Source of the DNA: JBEKJU01 sp050011095
GTDB lineage: Bacteria > Desulfobacterota > Syntrophorhabdia > Syntrophorhabdales > WCHB1-27
Length of the DNA: 27,826 bases
Reading direction: 5' to 3'
Assembly: GCA_050011095.1 (NCBI GenBank)
Contig: JBEKJU010000066.1
Location: 1-27,826, forward strand
Below are positions 6,860-14,235 of this stretch, piece after piece. Every line of letters begins with the position of its first letter. The first letter of the stretch is position 1. Below the pieces are notes generated by a model that was given only the letters and a program-made list of their open reading frames with translations, was not told the origin of the DNA and did no database searches. The position numbers were made by a program, and so were the translations under genes.

Positions 6860-7898
6860 CCCCTGCTATCACCCTTGTGAGCGTGCCGTTCTCGCGAAGG
6901 AGGATGGCCCCGTCCGGCCCGATGCCCTCCGCGATGCCCCGGTGCACCTTGTCCATCTGCCTGATCTCCATGGCGACGCCGCGAATCATGGCCCGCTCCT
7001 CCCAGAGCCGGCAGAGCGCGTCCGTCCCCCGGTCCCGCGCGACCTCGTAGTACGTTTCGAGACCGCCCAATAGCATGCCACAAACGCGCGCCCTTTCAAA
7101 GTGTTTTCTTTGCTCGATCGCAAGGGATGTGGCAATATCCTTGATCTCGGGGACCATGTCGTCCTCGTCCATGTTGATGTTCACGCCGATGCCGATGACG
7201 ACGAAGCGGACGCTGTCCGCCTCAACGGAAAGCTCGATGAGCGTCCCCGAGACCTTGCGGCTGCCGATCAGGACGTCGTTCGGCCACTTGAGGCGGGCGT
7301 CGAAGCCGAGTGCCCGCAGCGTATCGTATGCGGCAAGGCACGATATGAACGTGAGGGGATAGACCTGGGCCGGATGGAGCGTGGGCCGCAGGACGCACGA
7401 GAGATAGAGGTTCTTCCCGTAAGGGGATTGCCACGTCCTCATCAGCCTGCCCCGGCCCGCGGACTGCGCCTCGGCGACGACGCACGTCCCCTCCGGGCAG
7501 CCGGAAAGCGCCAGGCTGAAGGCAAGGGCGTTCGTCGAATCGACCGAATCCCGGTAGACGATCTCGCGGCCGACGACGCGCGTCGAAAGGAAGCGCCCGA
7601 TCTCCCACGGAAAGAGCCTGTCGGGCGCGCCGACGAGGCGATAGCCCCGCCCCTTGACCGTCTCGATGGTGTAGCCCATGGCGGAAAGCTGCTTCAATAC
7701 CTTCCAGACGGCCGTCCGCGAGATGGCAAGGCGCGACGCCATGACATCGCCGGAGACAAAGCCTGCCCCGGAATGTCGTGATCCGGGGGCGTCCGGCGGC
7801 GCATCGACGCCCGGCCCCGGCCCGGATTGCCCTCCGGCCGCCCGGAGGAACGCGAGGATCCCGGCGGCCCTATTCATACCGGGCGTTGTTCTAGTCAT
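6846..7898 (-). CDS. birA: Bifunctional biotin-[acetyl-CoA-carboxylase] ligase / biotin repressor
   Basis: BirA makes biotinyl-5'-AMP and attaches biotin to carboxylase carrier domains; with its N-terminal DNA-binding domain it can also repress biotin genes. The 350-residue product has a winged helix-turn-helix (about 8-90, SRTAVWKVLKQLSAMGY...GRGYRLV), the ligase core with STNA at 121-124, the biotinyl-AMP loop GRGRLMRTW (148-156), KWPND (204-208) and the small C-terminal barrel. A Gly/Pro-rich insert of about 22 residues (22-44) interrupts the HTH domain between helices, unusual for the family. ATG 7898 overlaps the fusA stop codon (ATGACTAG); MNRAAG at 7877 is an alternative start that better matches the family's beginning. 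Confidence 0.94.
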   Translation of the reverse strand: MTRTTPGMNRAAGILAFLRAAGGQSGPGPGVDAPPDAPGSRHSGAGFVSGDVMASRLAISRTAVWKVLKQLSAMGYTIETVKGRGYRLVGAPDRLFPWEIGRFLSTRVVGREIVYRDSVDSTNALAFSLALSGCPEGTCVVAEAQSAGRGRLMRTWQSPYGKNLYLSCVLRPTLHPAQVYPLTFISCLAAYDTLRALGFDARLKWPNDVLIGSRKVSGTLIELSVEADSVRFVVIGIGVNINMDEDDMVPEIKDIATSLAIEQRKHFERARVCGMLLGGLETYYEVARDRGTDALCRLWEERAMIRGVAMEIRQMDKVHRGIAEGIGPDGAILLRENGTLTRVIAGDVSI

Positions 7899-9933
7899 TC
7901 TCGATCCGGTCATAATGGGAAAAGTACATGCTGAAGGAGGCCCTCCCCTGGGAGAGCGAGCGGATGTCCGTCGAATAGCCGAACATCCGCGTGAGGGGCG
8001 CGTTCGCCTGGACGACGGTGATCCTCTCCTTCGCCGTTATGTTTAAAACCTGGCACTTCCGGCTGTGGAGGTCGGCGATGATCTCGCCGAGGAATTCGTT
8101 CGGCGTCGTCACCGTCAGCGACATGATGGGGACGAGCAGGACCGGGTGCGCATCGTCGCACGCCTGCCTGAAGCCCTCATAGGCTGCCATCTTCAGGGTG
8201 AGCCGCGCGAAATCGGGGTTATTGAAGGAACCTTTCAGGATATCGACGCGGAGGTCCGTGAGGGGGAAGCCCTTGATCGGGCCGAGCTGAAGCGCCTCGC
8301 GCACGCCTTCTTCCATGGCGGAAAGATAGGCGGCTTCCGGGTCCCCCTCATTGATGCGGGATGCGACCTCGACGCCCTTGCCCCGCCCGAGGGGCGCGAG
8401 GCTGAGCGCGACCGTGGCCTTGCACGCCACGTTGGCGATCACCTTCTCGAAGGCGTGCTCCACCGTGGATGCGTGCTCGATGGTCTCCCTGTAAACGACC
8501 TGCGGCTTTCCCACCAGTAGGTCTATCCCGAATTCCTCCTTCATCCTGCGGACGATCACGTCGAGGTGCAGCTCGCCCATGCCCGAGACCACGGTCTGGT
8601 ACGCGTCTTCGTCGGTCTTCACGAGGAACGTGGGGTCCTCCTCCGCGATCCGCTGGAGCACCTGGATGAGCCTCTCCTGGTCCGCGTTCCGCCTCGACTC
8701 TACGGCAACCGAAATGACGGGCGGGTATTTGCCGATGGGCTCCAGCTCGATCGGCCGCTGCCGGACGAGGGTGTGGCCCGTAGATGTCCCCTTCAGGCCG
8801 ACAACGCCGACGATGGCGCCCACGGTGGCATCGTCGATGCGGTCCTTGTGGTTCGCGTGGATCTTGTAGATCCTCGACACCTTCTCCTTCTTCTGGAGGT
8901 TCACGTTCAGGACCTCCTCGCCCACGGCGAGCGTCCCCGAATAGACGCGGATATAGACGAGCTTTCTCCCCTCCTCCATGATGACCTTGAAGGCGAGCGC
9001 GCAGAGGTCCTCGTCCGGGCGGGCCTCCCGGCGCTCCACATCGCCGGTCGCCGGGTTCACGCCCTCCACGGGCGGGACGTCGAGGGGCGACGGGAGATAG
9101 TGGATGATCGCATCCAGCAGGGGCTGTATCCCCTTGTTCCTGAGGGCCGAGCCGCAGACCACGGGCACACACGCTAGGCTGAGCGTCCCCTTCCTCAGTG
9201 TCTCGCGGATCATGGCCTCGTCGATGGCCTCGCCTTCGAGGTAGCGCTCCATGAAGGCGTCATCGAGGAGCGAGAGCTTCTCCATGAGCGTCTCCCGCAA
9301 CGTGGACGCGGCATCCCGCGCGTCGGCGGGGATCGCTATCGACCGGTAGCTTGCGCCCAGGCTCTCCTCGTCCCAGACTATGGCCTTCATCGTGATGAGG
9401 TCGACCACGCCGTAAAAGCCGTCCTCCCTTCCGAGGGGCATCTGGAGGGCGATGGGGTTCGTCCAGAGCTTCTCCACCATCATGTCGAGGACGGCCGCGA
9501 AATCGGCCCCGAGCCTGTCGAGCTTGTTCACGAAGGCGATCCGCGGCACGTGGTACTTGTCCGCCTGGTGCCACACGGTCTCCGACTGTGGCTCCACACC
9601 CTCCACACCCGAGAAGACCTCGACCATGCCGTCGAGCACCCTGAGCGACCGCTCGACCTCGATGGTGAAATCCACGTGGCCCGGCGTGTCGATGATCTGC
9701 ACCTCGTGGTCGTCCCAGTAGCACGTCGTCACGGCGGAGGTGATAGTGATGCCCCGCTCCTGCTCCTGCCTGAGGTAGTCCATGGTGGCCGTGCCCTCGT
9801 GGACCTCGCCCATTTTGTAGGTCTTGCCCGTATAGTAGAGCATCCGCTCCGTCACGGTCGTCTTGCCCGCGTCGATATGGGCCGCGATCCCGATGTTCCT
9901 TATCCTCGAAAGACGCAAGGTTTCCCGCTTCAT
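7891..9933 (-). CDS. fusA: Elongation factor G paralogue (EF-G2 type)
   Basis: The 680-residue translational GTPase carries AHIDAGKTT (G1, about 18-26), RGITITSA (G2), DTPGHVDF (G3), NKLDR (G4) and GSALRNKG (G5), followed by domains II-V. The end reads MFGYSTDIRSLSQGRASFSMYFSHY, as in EF-G. It differs from canonical EF-G in domain IV: the usual G-G-R-G-Q-Y-G-H-V segment is missing and reads KATVALSLAPLGRGKGVEV. That points to a second EF-G of the FusA2/EF-G-II class rather than the ribosomal str-operon copy; translocation or recycling activity cannot be judged from sequence. ATG 9933 matches the family N-terminus (MKRETLRLSRIRNIGI). It heads the fusA-birA-coaX unit with 8-bp and 14-bp overlaps. 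Confidence 0.9.
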   Translation of the reverse strand: MKRETLRLSRIRNIGIAAHIDAGKTTVTERMLYYTGKTYKMGEVHEGTATMDYLRQEQERGITITSAVTTCYWDDHEVQIIDTPGHVDFTIEVERSLRVLDGMVEVFSGVEGVEPQSETVWHQADKYHVPRIAFVNKLDRLGADFAAVLDMMVEKLWTNPIALQMPLGREDGFYGVVDLITMKAIVWDEESLGASYRSIAIPADARDAASTLRETLMEKLSLLDDAFMERYLEGEAIDEAMIRETLRKGTLSLACVPVVCGSALRNKGIQPLLDAIIHYLPSPLDVPPVEGVNPATGDVERREARPDEDLCALAFKVIMEEGRKLVYIRVYSGTLAVGEEVLNVNLQKKEKVSRIYKIHANHKDRIDDATVGAIVGVVGLKGTSTGHTLVRQRPIELEPIGKYPPVISVAVESRRNADQERLIQVLQRIAEEDPTFLVKTDEDAYQTVVSGMGELHLDVIVRRMKEEFGIDLLVGKPQVVYRETIEHASTVEHAFEKVIANVACKATVALSLAPLGRGKGVEVASRINEGDPEAAYLSAMEEGVREALQLGPIKGFPLTDLRVDILKGSFNNPDFARLTLKMAAYEGFRQACDDAHPVLLVPIMSLTVTTPNEFLGEIIADLHSRKCQVLNITAKERITVVQANAPLTRMFGYSTDIRSLSQGRASFSMYFSHYDRIEND

Positions 9934-9941
9934 GCCTAACA

Positions 9942-9970
9942 AATATTGTATAAAACGCACCAAAAGTCAA
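9942..9970 (-). promoter_or_regulatory. Promoter for fusA-birA-coaX
   Basis: On the minus strand TTGACT (9970-9965) is followed by a 17-bp spacer and AATATT (9947-9942). The predicted start is near 9935, only about two bases before ATG 9933, so the transcript would be nearly leaderless if this is the true promoter. Confidence 0.5.
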
Positions 9971-10020
9971 ATTGTATGCAAAGACCTGCATCCAGGGAGG
10001 GGGGGTTGCATCGTTTGTGG

Positions 10021-10078
10021 GCTCCTTTCCCCTTTCCCCTTTTCACTTTCCACTTTTTTCTCTTCCCTTTTCACTTTG
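10021..10078. repeat. Polypyrimidine tract with a 19-mer repeated inverted at 17060-17078
   Basis: The stretch is almost wholly C and T on the plus strand. CTTTCCCCTTTTCACTTTC at 10032-10050 recurs exactly as its reverse complement at 17060-17078. A related shorter purine run lies near 25030-25047. It separates fusA from the divergent toxin-antitoxin promoter. Confidence 0.7.
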
Positions 10079-10080
10079 TG

Positions 10081-10124
10081 TTGGAGATATTGACAACATA
10101 TCCCCATGTTGTTATGATCTCCAA
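10081..10124 (+). promoter_or_regulatory. Palindromic promoter-operator of the toxin-antitoxin locus
   Basis: A two-part perfect inverted repeat spans 44 bp: TTGGAGAT (10081-10088), 4 bp, ACAACAT (10093-10099), 6 bp, ATGTTGT (10106-10112), 4 bp, ATCTCCAA (10117-10124). A near-consensus promoter lies inside it: TTGACA (10090-10095), 17-bp spacer, TATGAT (10113-10118). The predicted transcription start is about 10125, adjacent to the toxin ATG at 10126. This is the expected design for autorepression by the downstream DNA-binding antitoxin. Confidence 0.75.
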
Positions 10125-10125
10125 C

Positions 10126-10444
10126 ATGGATGCTGAATTGCTCCTTAAGGAACGCCGCATCCTTTCAGAGTCGGCGTTCGTCGAGATGGTGGTGTGGCGG
10201 CTGTCACGGCCCCCTACAGGCAGTTCCCACACGCTTACGTGCAGACTGCCCTCGTGATGGACGGCTTATTCCAATTCTAAATCAAAGCGATATCGAGGCG
10301 CCGAGGAAGGAGCGACGAAGATGTACAGTCGTAGTACATCGAGGGGCAGATGACGAAGGCAACAAAGATAGCGCTGAGTTAGAATTGACGGCGGAAGCCT
10401 TGCTTGACGATTTCTGGAAGGATGTCGACAACCGGAGGTTTTGA
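10126..10444 (+). pseudogene. TumE-family toxin, frameshifted and interrupted
   Basis: The first frame reads MDAELLLKERRILSESAF then VEMVVWRLSRPPTGSSH, the N-terminus typical of TumE (DUF6516) toxins, but stops at 10257. After a one-base shift near 10231 the DNA resumes the family pattern as AYVQTALVMDG (family: YRLALVVDG). The conserved centre is then replaced by the 116-bp inverted-repeat element at 10272-10387. The family C-terminus returns as EALLDDFWKDVDNRRF and ends at 10444, one base before the antitoxin ATG region. At least two lesions are therefore present and no functional toxin should be made. An in-frame ATG at 10114 is an alternative start. Family name from memory; the middle of the protein cannot be reconstructed. 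Confidence 0.72.
10272..10387. mobile_element. MITE-like inverted-repeat element inside the toxin gene
   Basis: The 116-bp segment is bounded by CAATTCTAA (10272-10280) and its exact complement TTAGAATTG (10379-10387). The similarity continues inward with mismatches and a 2-base gap (ATC / CTC, then AGCGATATC / AGCGCTATC). A second, central hairpin pairs GATGTAC (10320-10326) with GTACATC (10334-10340) around a 7-base loop. It carries no reading frame of interest and interrupts the toxin homology exactly at its edges. I see no clear target-site duplication. It is too small to move alone; a resident transposase or REP-associated tyrosine transposase would be needed. Confidence 0.65.
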
Positions 10445-10445
10445 G

Positions 10446-10787
10446 ATGAATATGGTGACACTGGGAGTTACTTCACGGGAAGCGGGCAACTGGCGGTTTC
10501 TCTCAGCCCTCAAGGGCAACCCGGAGGGCGCATTCATCAGCTTTGAGTCACCCGCCCTTCTTTTCAGGGTATTCTCGGGCAAGCGGTGGGATCTGCTCAA
10601 GGTCATGGCCGGCGCGGGACCAATGACCATCCGCGAGGCATCGCGCCGGGCCGGCAGGGACGTAAAAGCGGTTCACAGTGACATACAGTCCCTTCTCAAG
10701 GCAGGAATCCTGGAAAAGACCGATGCGGGCAAAGTGGCCTTTCCTTTTGATGCCGTACACGTTGATTTCATGGTAAATGTGGTATAA
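10446..10787 (+). CDS. HVO_A0114-family winged-helix antitoxin / DNA-binding protein
   Basis: The 113-residue protein starts at ATG 10446 with GGAGG 7 nt upstream, inside the end of the toxin remnant. It contains a winged HTH: FSGKRWDLLKVMAGAGPMTI, REASRRAGRDVKAVHSDIQSLLKAGILEKT and a beta wing KVAFPFDAVHVDF. This is the usual partner encoded directly after TumE-type toxins and is expected to bind both toxin and operator. The reading frame is undamaged although the toxin is broken, so it probably persists as an orphan autorepressor of the palindromic promoter at 10081-10124. The family label is by motif and synteny. Confidence 0.8.
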   Translation: MNMVTLGVTSREAGNWRFLSALKGNPEGAFISFESPALLFRVFSGKRWDLLKVMAGAGPMTIREASRRAGRDVKAVHSDIQSLLKAGILEKTDAGKVAFPFDAVHVDFMVNVV

Positions 10788-10956
10788 CGGAACGTTCCCT
10801 GCGCCTTTGTCTCGCTTGTTTGTCTCTTTCTCCTTTCTTCTTTCTCATGCGGTCGGCCACCGGCATGTTCGGAATCTTCGCGACCCCCTTGCGCGCGTAC
10901 CGCCCGCAAGGGGTGCCCCGCGCTCTGCCGCCCCCCGCGGCCCATCCACATCTGCG

Positions 10957-10992
10957 GCATTCCTTGATGACCCGCCCGATGGCCGCGGGTAC
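10957..10992 (+). repeat. 36-bp repeat, left copy flanking the glycoside hydrolase gene
   Basis: This 36-bp sequence, with core GACCCGCCCGATGGCCGCGG, matches the reverse complement of 13187-13222 at 34 of 36 positions; the two differences are adjacent. Similarity stops sharply at both ends. It lies 44 bp downstream of the glycoside hydrolase stop. Confidence 0.9.
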
Positions 10993-11036
10993 ACTGGTTC
11001 GAATTTCCATTCACCAGCTACGCTCCCTAAGGTTTC

Positions 11037-12905
11037 TTACCACCCGCTCCACGTGGCCGCCTGGTCGACCTTGATCCAGTAGCCGTTATTCGGGCAGAAT
11101 TGGGTAAGGGTGCTGCCCGCTTTGTCGTTTGGGTCGTAGACCTTCCATGCCTGGCCGGCATAGCCCCAGGAAACTTGAAGGGCGCCGCCGAGAGAGGAGA
11201 GGGCCTTCGAGGCCGAGGCGCAGGCGCTCCCGTTGTATCCCACGAGGTTCCATCCCTTCAAAAGGGAAAGCGATGAAGGGGGGGTAGACCCCGAGACCGT
11301 CAGCGTGCCTGCGGAAGCCATGTCGATCCAGTACCCCGTTCCCGCCTGCATGGTCTGAAGGGTACTGTTGCCCTGATTGCTCGGGTCGTAGAATTTCCAT
11401 GCCTCGTTAGGATAGGCCAAGACCGCCTCGTAGGCACCAGTGATGCCCGATAGCACGGAGGCGATGGCAGTGTTGACAGGCTGCCGGGCCAGGGAGATGA
11501 GGTTCCAGCCGGTGGAGAGAGGAAGGCCTGCCCCGGGCGCGCCAAAGTTCCTGCTCGTATCATCCAGGACGAGCACGGTCCCTGCCGTGGGGGTGAAAGT
11601 CCGCGTGCCGGTGGTGGCATACGTTCCCAGGAATGTCGCCTTGTTCGTGCTTGGGTCCCAGGACCAGCCATTGGCGGTGGTTCCGCTGATCTGTGCCATC
11701 CTCACCGCTACCGAAGCCCCCGTGGGGTTCCAGACCATCACCGTCGCCCCGTCCGATGTCCGGGCGGTCGCTGTATACGACGTGCTTAGTCCCTTATTTG
11801 AAGTCACCACTGCATTGGCATAGTCAGGAACGAGCATCCACCATTCGCGCGAGCGCATGAGCCGACTGATGTTGCCCAGCGAGACAGAGCCCGGGGAGTC
11901 AATGCCGGTCGGGCCGTCCCATGTCCCCGGGACTAAATTCCATATGTTACCGTTTCCGTAGATGTGCCCCACGAGAGCCCCGCCGAGAAAAGAGACCATG
12001 GCCTGGTGCTGCATGTAAAAGTTGGTGCCGTAGAGTCCGTCTATGGAACCCGTCTCGTACTCGTAGAGCCCCTCGATCATGTAAAAGGGCATCCCTATTT
12101 GATAGGCTGTCGCCGTCGTTGTGTCTATGCTCGAACACGTCGTATAGTTCGCAAAGAGGTTGAGCCAGGAGTCTCCTTCGAAGACGCTGTCCGTCGCGAG
12201 ATAGTTCCTCCTCCAGTGGACCGTCTGGAGGGCCGCAGGGTCGGCAGTGAGAATGCCTGAAGCCATGGCATTCACGTTGGCGAGTTCCGTGGCATCGTTA
12301 CCGAGTCCGAGATCACCGCCGTGCACATAGATCACGTTGCCGAAGCCCGCAGATGCCTTGTAGCGGTTCCCTATGGCCTGCCCGTAGGTATTTATGGCCG
12401 CGCTCGTCTGGGCGTCAATCTCCGTGGCCCAATCCTCTTGCGACAGCTCCCACCCCGTGTAGGCGGGGAAGGCGATGACGAGCATCCCGAGGTTCTTCGC
12501 CTGGGTGATGAACCAGTCAACATTGGCCCAATAGGCGGAATTGAAGGTAGACCAGTTGGTGCAAGCCGTCTGGGAGGTGCACCCCGAAAAAGGCGCGTTG
12601 CCCGAAAGGTCGTCCGGGGGGCTCGTGGTAAAGTAATTGTCCATGAGGGCAATCTCGACCGCCGTGAAGCCTTTTGCCTTCCGGTCGTTTAGATATGCCG
12701 TCATGTCTGTCTGACTCAGCATCTCGGTCGGATACCATACTGCGTCGCCAATAAAGAGGAAGGGCACGCCGTCCTGGTCCTCGAGGTAAGGCCCTTTCGC
12801 GCTTATGCGAAGAGGCCAATTGACAGCGCCGGTATCGGTGACGAAAGAGACGGACAGGACCATGACAAAGGAAAGGCAAAGAAGATACGGACGCAGCCCC
12901 CTCAT
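11037..12905 (-). CDS. Secreted GH140-like (DUF4038) glycoside hydrolase with two C-terminal repeat domains
   Basis: The 622-residue protein has a signal peptide (MRGLRPYLLCLSFVMVLSVS, cleavage near residue 27). A TIM-barrel domain of the DUF4038/apiosidase-like type follows: GPYLEDQDGVPFLFIGDAVW (38-57), LNDRKAKGFTAVEI, HGGDLGLG (195-202) and YMIEGLYEYE (275-284). Asp198 and Glu278 are candidate catalytic acids. A barrel-associated beta domain follows. The last about 150 residues are two related modules, each starting GWNL and containing AWKFYDP or AWKVYDP and then GYWI; these are probably sugar- or surface-binding. ATG 12905 has AAGGAG 6 nt upstream; the frame is open for 52 codons more but without an SD. 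It likely hydrolyses plant or microbial glycans outside the cytoplasm; substrate unknown. It stands alone between 36-bp inverted repeats. Confidence 0.83.
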   Translation of the reverse strand: MRGLRPYLLCLSFVMVLSVSFVTDTGAVNWPLRISAKGPYLEDQDGVPFLFIGDAVWYPTEMLSQTDMTAYLNDRKAKGFTAVEIALMDNYFTTSPPDDLSGNAPFSGCTSQTACTNWSTFNSAYWANVDWFITQAKNLGMLVIAFPAYTGWELSQEDWATEIDAQTSAAINTYGQAIGNRYKASAGFGNVIYVHGGDLGLGNDATELANVNAMASGILTADPAALQTVHWRRNYLATDSVFEGDSWLNLFANYTTCSSIDTTTATAYQIGMPFYMIEGLYEYETGSIDGLYGTNFYMQHQAMVSFLGGALVGHIYGNGNIWNLVPGTWDGPTGIDSPGSVSLGNISRLMRSREWWMLVPDYANAVVTSNKGLSTSYTATARTSDGATVMVWNPTGASVAVRMAQISGTTANGWSWDPSTNKATFLGTYATTGTRTFTPTAGTVLVLDDTSRNFGAPGAGLPLSTGWNLISLARQPVNTAIASVLSGITGAYEAVLAYPNEAWKFYDPSNQGNSTLQTMQAGTGYWIDMASAGTLTVSGSTPPSSLSLLKGWNLVGYNGSACASASKALSSLGGALQVSWGYAGQAWKVYDPNDKAGSTLTQFCPNNGYWIKVDQAATWSGW

Positions 12906-13072
12906 CGGTGCTCCTTGTTTTTTTGGAATGGCCGAACGGATAATTTTCCCATCGTCCGTCAATCCGGCGGCCCGGCTATCCGGGGGGTGAACGAGCGGCT
13001 GGGCCTGGCCGGGACTTGCCGGCTTTACGCCCCACCCTCGCGGATTGGCCGGCTCTGGCAAATTATATCAAA

Positions 13073-13099
13073 ACTATAACATTGTAAGACGCTTGTCAA
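13073..13099 (-). promoter_or_regulatory. Possible promoter of the glycoside hydrolase gene
   Basis: TTGACA (minus strand, 13099-13094) and TATAGT (13078-13073) are separated by 15 bp, shorter than ideal. The leader to ATG 12905 would be about 160 nt. Confidence 0.35.
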
Positions 13100-13186
13100 G
13101 AGAATTCGCGCCAAGGAACGCACAACTCTGTTATTCTGCCTTTCACGGGCAAAGGAGGCCGGCGAGAGCGGCTCGGGTGGACGGGG

Positions 13187-13222
13187 GTACCCGCGGCCAT
13201 CGGGCGGGTCATTGAGGAATGC
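13187..13222 (-). repeat. 36-bp repeat, right copy flanking the glycoside hydrolase gene
   Basis: Inverted partner of 10957-10992 (34/36 identical). It lies in the 12906-13349 gap, which otherwise holds the divergent promoters of the glycoside hydrolase and the AAA ATPase and no gene I can support. Confidence 0.9.
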
Positions 13223-13271
13223 TTCCGACCGACCGCGCCTTCGTTTCGTATACACTCCCCCTCGCCACCAA

Positions 13272-13300
13272 TTGACAAAAGGGGCCAATGTCAATATAAT
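13272..13300 (+). promoter_or_regulatory. Perfect consensus sigma-70 promoter of the AAA/VWA operon
   Basis: TTGACA (13272-13277), a 17-bp spacer and TATAAT (13295-13300) match the consensus at every position. The spacer contains GGCCAATG, also found in the ftsH promoter spacer. The predicted leader to ATG 13350 is about 43 nt. Confidence 0.8.
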
Positions 13301-13349
13301 AAGGAAGCACTTTTTTTCACATCCAAGGGGTTTATGGAGGATGAACAGG

Positions 13350-14228
13350 ATGAAGCATGAGCACGGGCATGAACACGGACACGGGCACGGATACGAAGGC
13401 AGTAACGACTACATTGCATCAAAACCCCTCATGGAGATCGTCAACGTGGCGATCATACTCGGGAAGCCCCTTGTCATCAAGGGCGAGCCGGGCACGGGAA
13501 AGACGCTCCTCGCCCACAGCATCTCCAGGGCCCTGGGCAAGAAGCTCCTCATCTGGAACATCAAATCGACCACGAAGGCGAAAGACGGCCTCTACGTGTA
13601 CGACACGGTGCAGCGCCTGAACGACGCGCGCTTCAAGGACAGGGATATCTCCGACATCAGGCAGTACATCAAGCAGGGCAAGCTCGGCCAGTCCTTTACC
13701 GCGTCCGAGCAGGTGGTCCTCCTCATCGACGAGATCGACAAGGCGGACATCGAGTTCCCTAACGACCTTCTGAACGAGCTTGACGAGATGTCTTTCTGGA
13801 TCAACGAGCTTGACGAAGAGGTGAAGGCTACGCACAGGCCCATCGTCGTCATCACGAGCAACTCCGAAAAGGAGCTTCCCGACGCTTTCTTGCGCCGGTG
13901 CGTCTTCTACTACATCGAGTTTCCCGACGAGGACATGATGGAGCGGATCGTCAAGGTCCACTATCCCGATATCGAGGATCGCCTCATGCGGGACGCGATC
14001 AAGAAGTTCTACTGGATCCGCCAGGTGGACGGCCTCCGCAAGAAGCCCTCGACGAGCGAGCTTCTCGACTGGCTGAAGGCCCTCGCCATGGGCGGCCTCG
14101 ACCTTGAGAAGATCGCCAACGAGGTGCCCTACATCGGCACCCTCATCAAGAGCGAGCAGGACACGGACAGGGTGGCCAGGACGGCCCAGTCACACGGCGG
14201 CACGGGCTTCGGCTTCAGGAGGCGGTAA
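13350..14228 (+). CDS. MoxR-like AAA+ ATPase with His-rich N-terminus
   Basis: The 292-residue ATPase has Walker A GEPGTGKT (45-52), Walker B VVLLIDEIDKAD, sensor 1 in IVVITSNSEKELPDAFLRRC, and a C-terminal helical lid. MoxR/CoxD-type ATPases work with a VWA-domain partner, here the next gene 7 bp downstream, as chaperones that mature or activate metalloenzymes. Residues 1-15 read MKHEHGHEHGHGHGY, six His in a Gly/Glu setting, which is a likely nickel, zinc or copper-binding tail that most MoxR proteins lack. ATG 13350 is chosen because GGAGG (13336-13340) lies 9 nt upstream; ATG 13341 directly abuts that SD. Which enzyme the pair serves is not revealed: no molybdenum, nickel or other metalloenzyme large subunit is adjacent. 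Confidence 0.88.
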   Translation: MKHEHGHEHGHGHGYEGSNDYIASKPLMEIVNVAIILGKPLVIKGEPGTGKTLLAHSISRALGKKLLIWNIKSTTKAKDGLYVYDTVQRLNDARFKDRDISDIRQYIKQGKLGQSFTASEQVVLLIDEIDKADIEFPNDLLNELDEMSFWINELDEEVKATHRPIVVITSNSEKELPDAFLRRCVFYYIEFPDEDMMERIVKVHYPDIEDRLMRDAIKKFYWIRQVDGLRKKPSTSELLDWLKALAMGGLDLEKIANEVPYIGTLIKSEQDTDRVARTAQSHGGTGFGFRRR

Positions 14229-14235
14229 GGGCCCC

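Noticed and set aside
10993..11020. T-loop-like GGTTCGAAT followed by CCA, suggesting a tRNA 3' end
   Set aside because: The flanking bases do not form a T stem and no acceptor, D or anticodon arm can be drawn upstream.
13130..13170. TTATTCTG followed by GGGCAAAGGAGGCC, recalling a second GEMM riboswitch
   Set aside because: No GNRA-capped P2 hairpin or GACGCAAAGCC-like core follows; the similarity is limited to a few bases.
14104..14235. N-terminal extension of the VWA gene frame
   Set aside because: It lies inside the AAA ATPase gene in another frame; ATG 14236 fits the family start.
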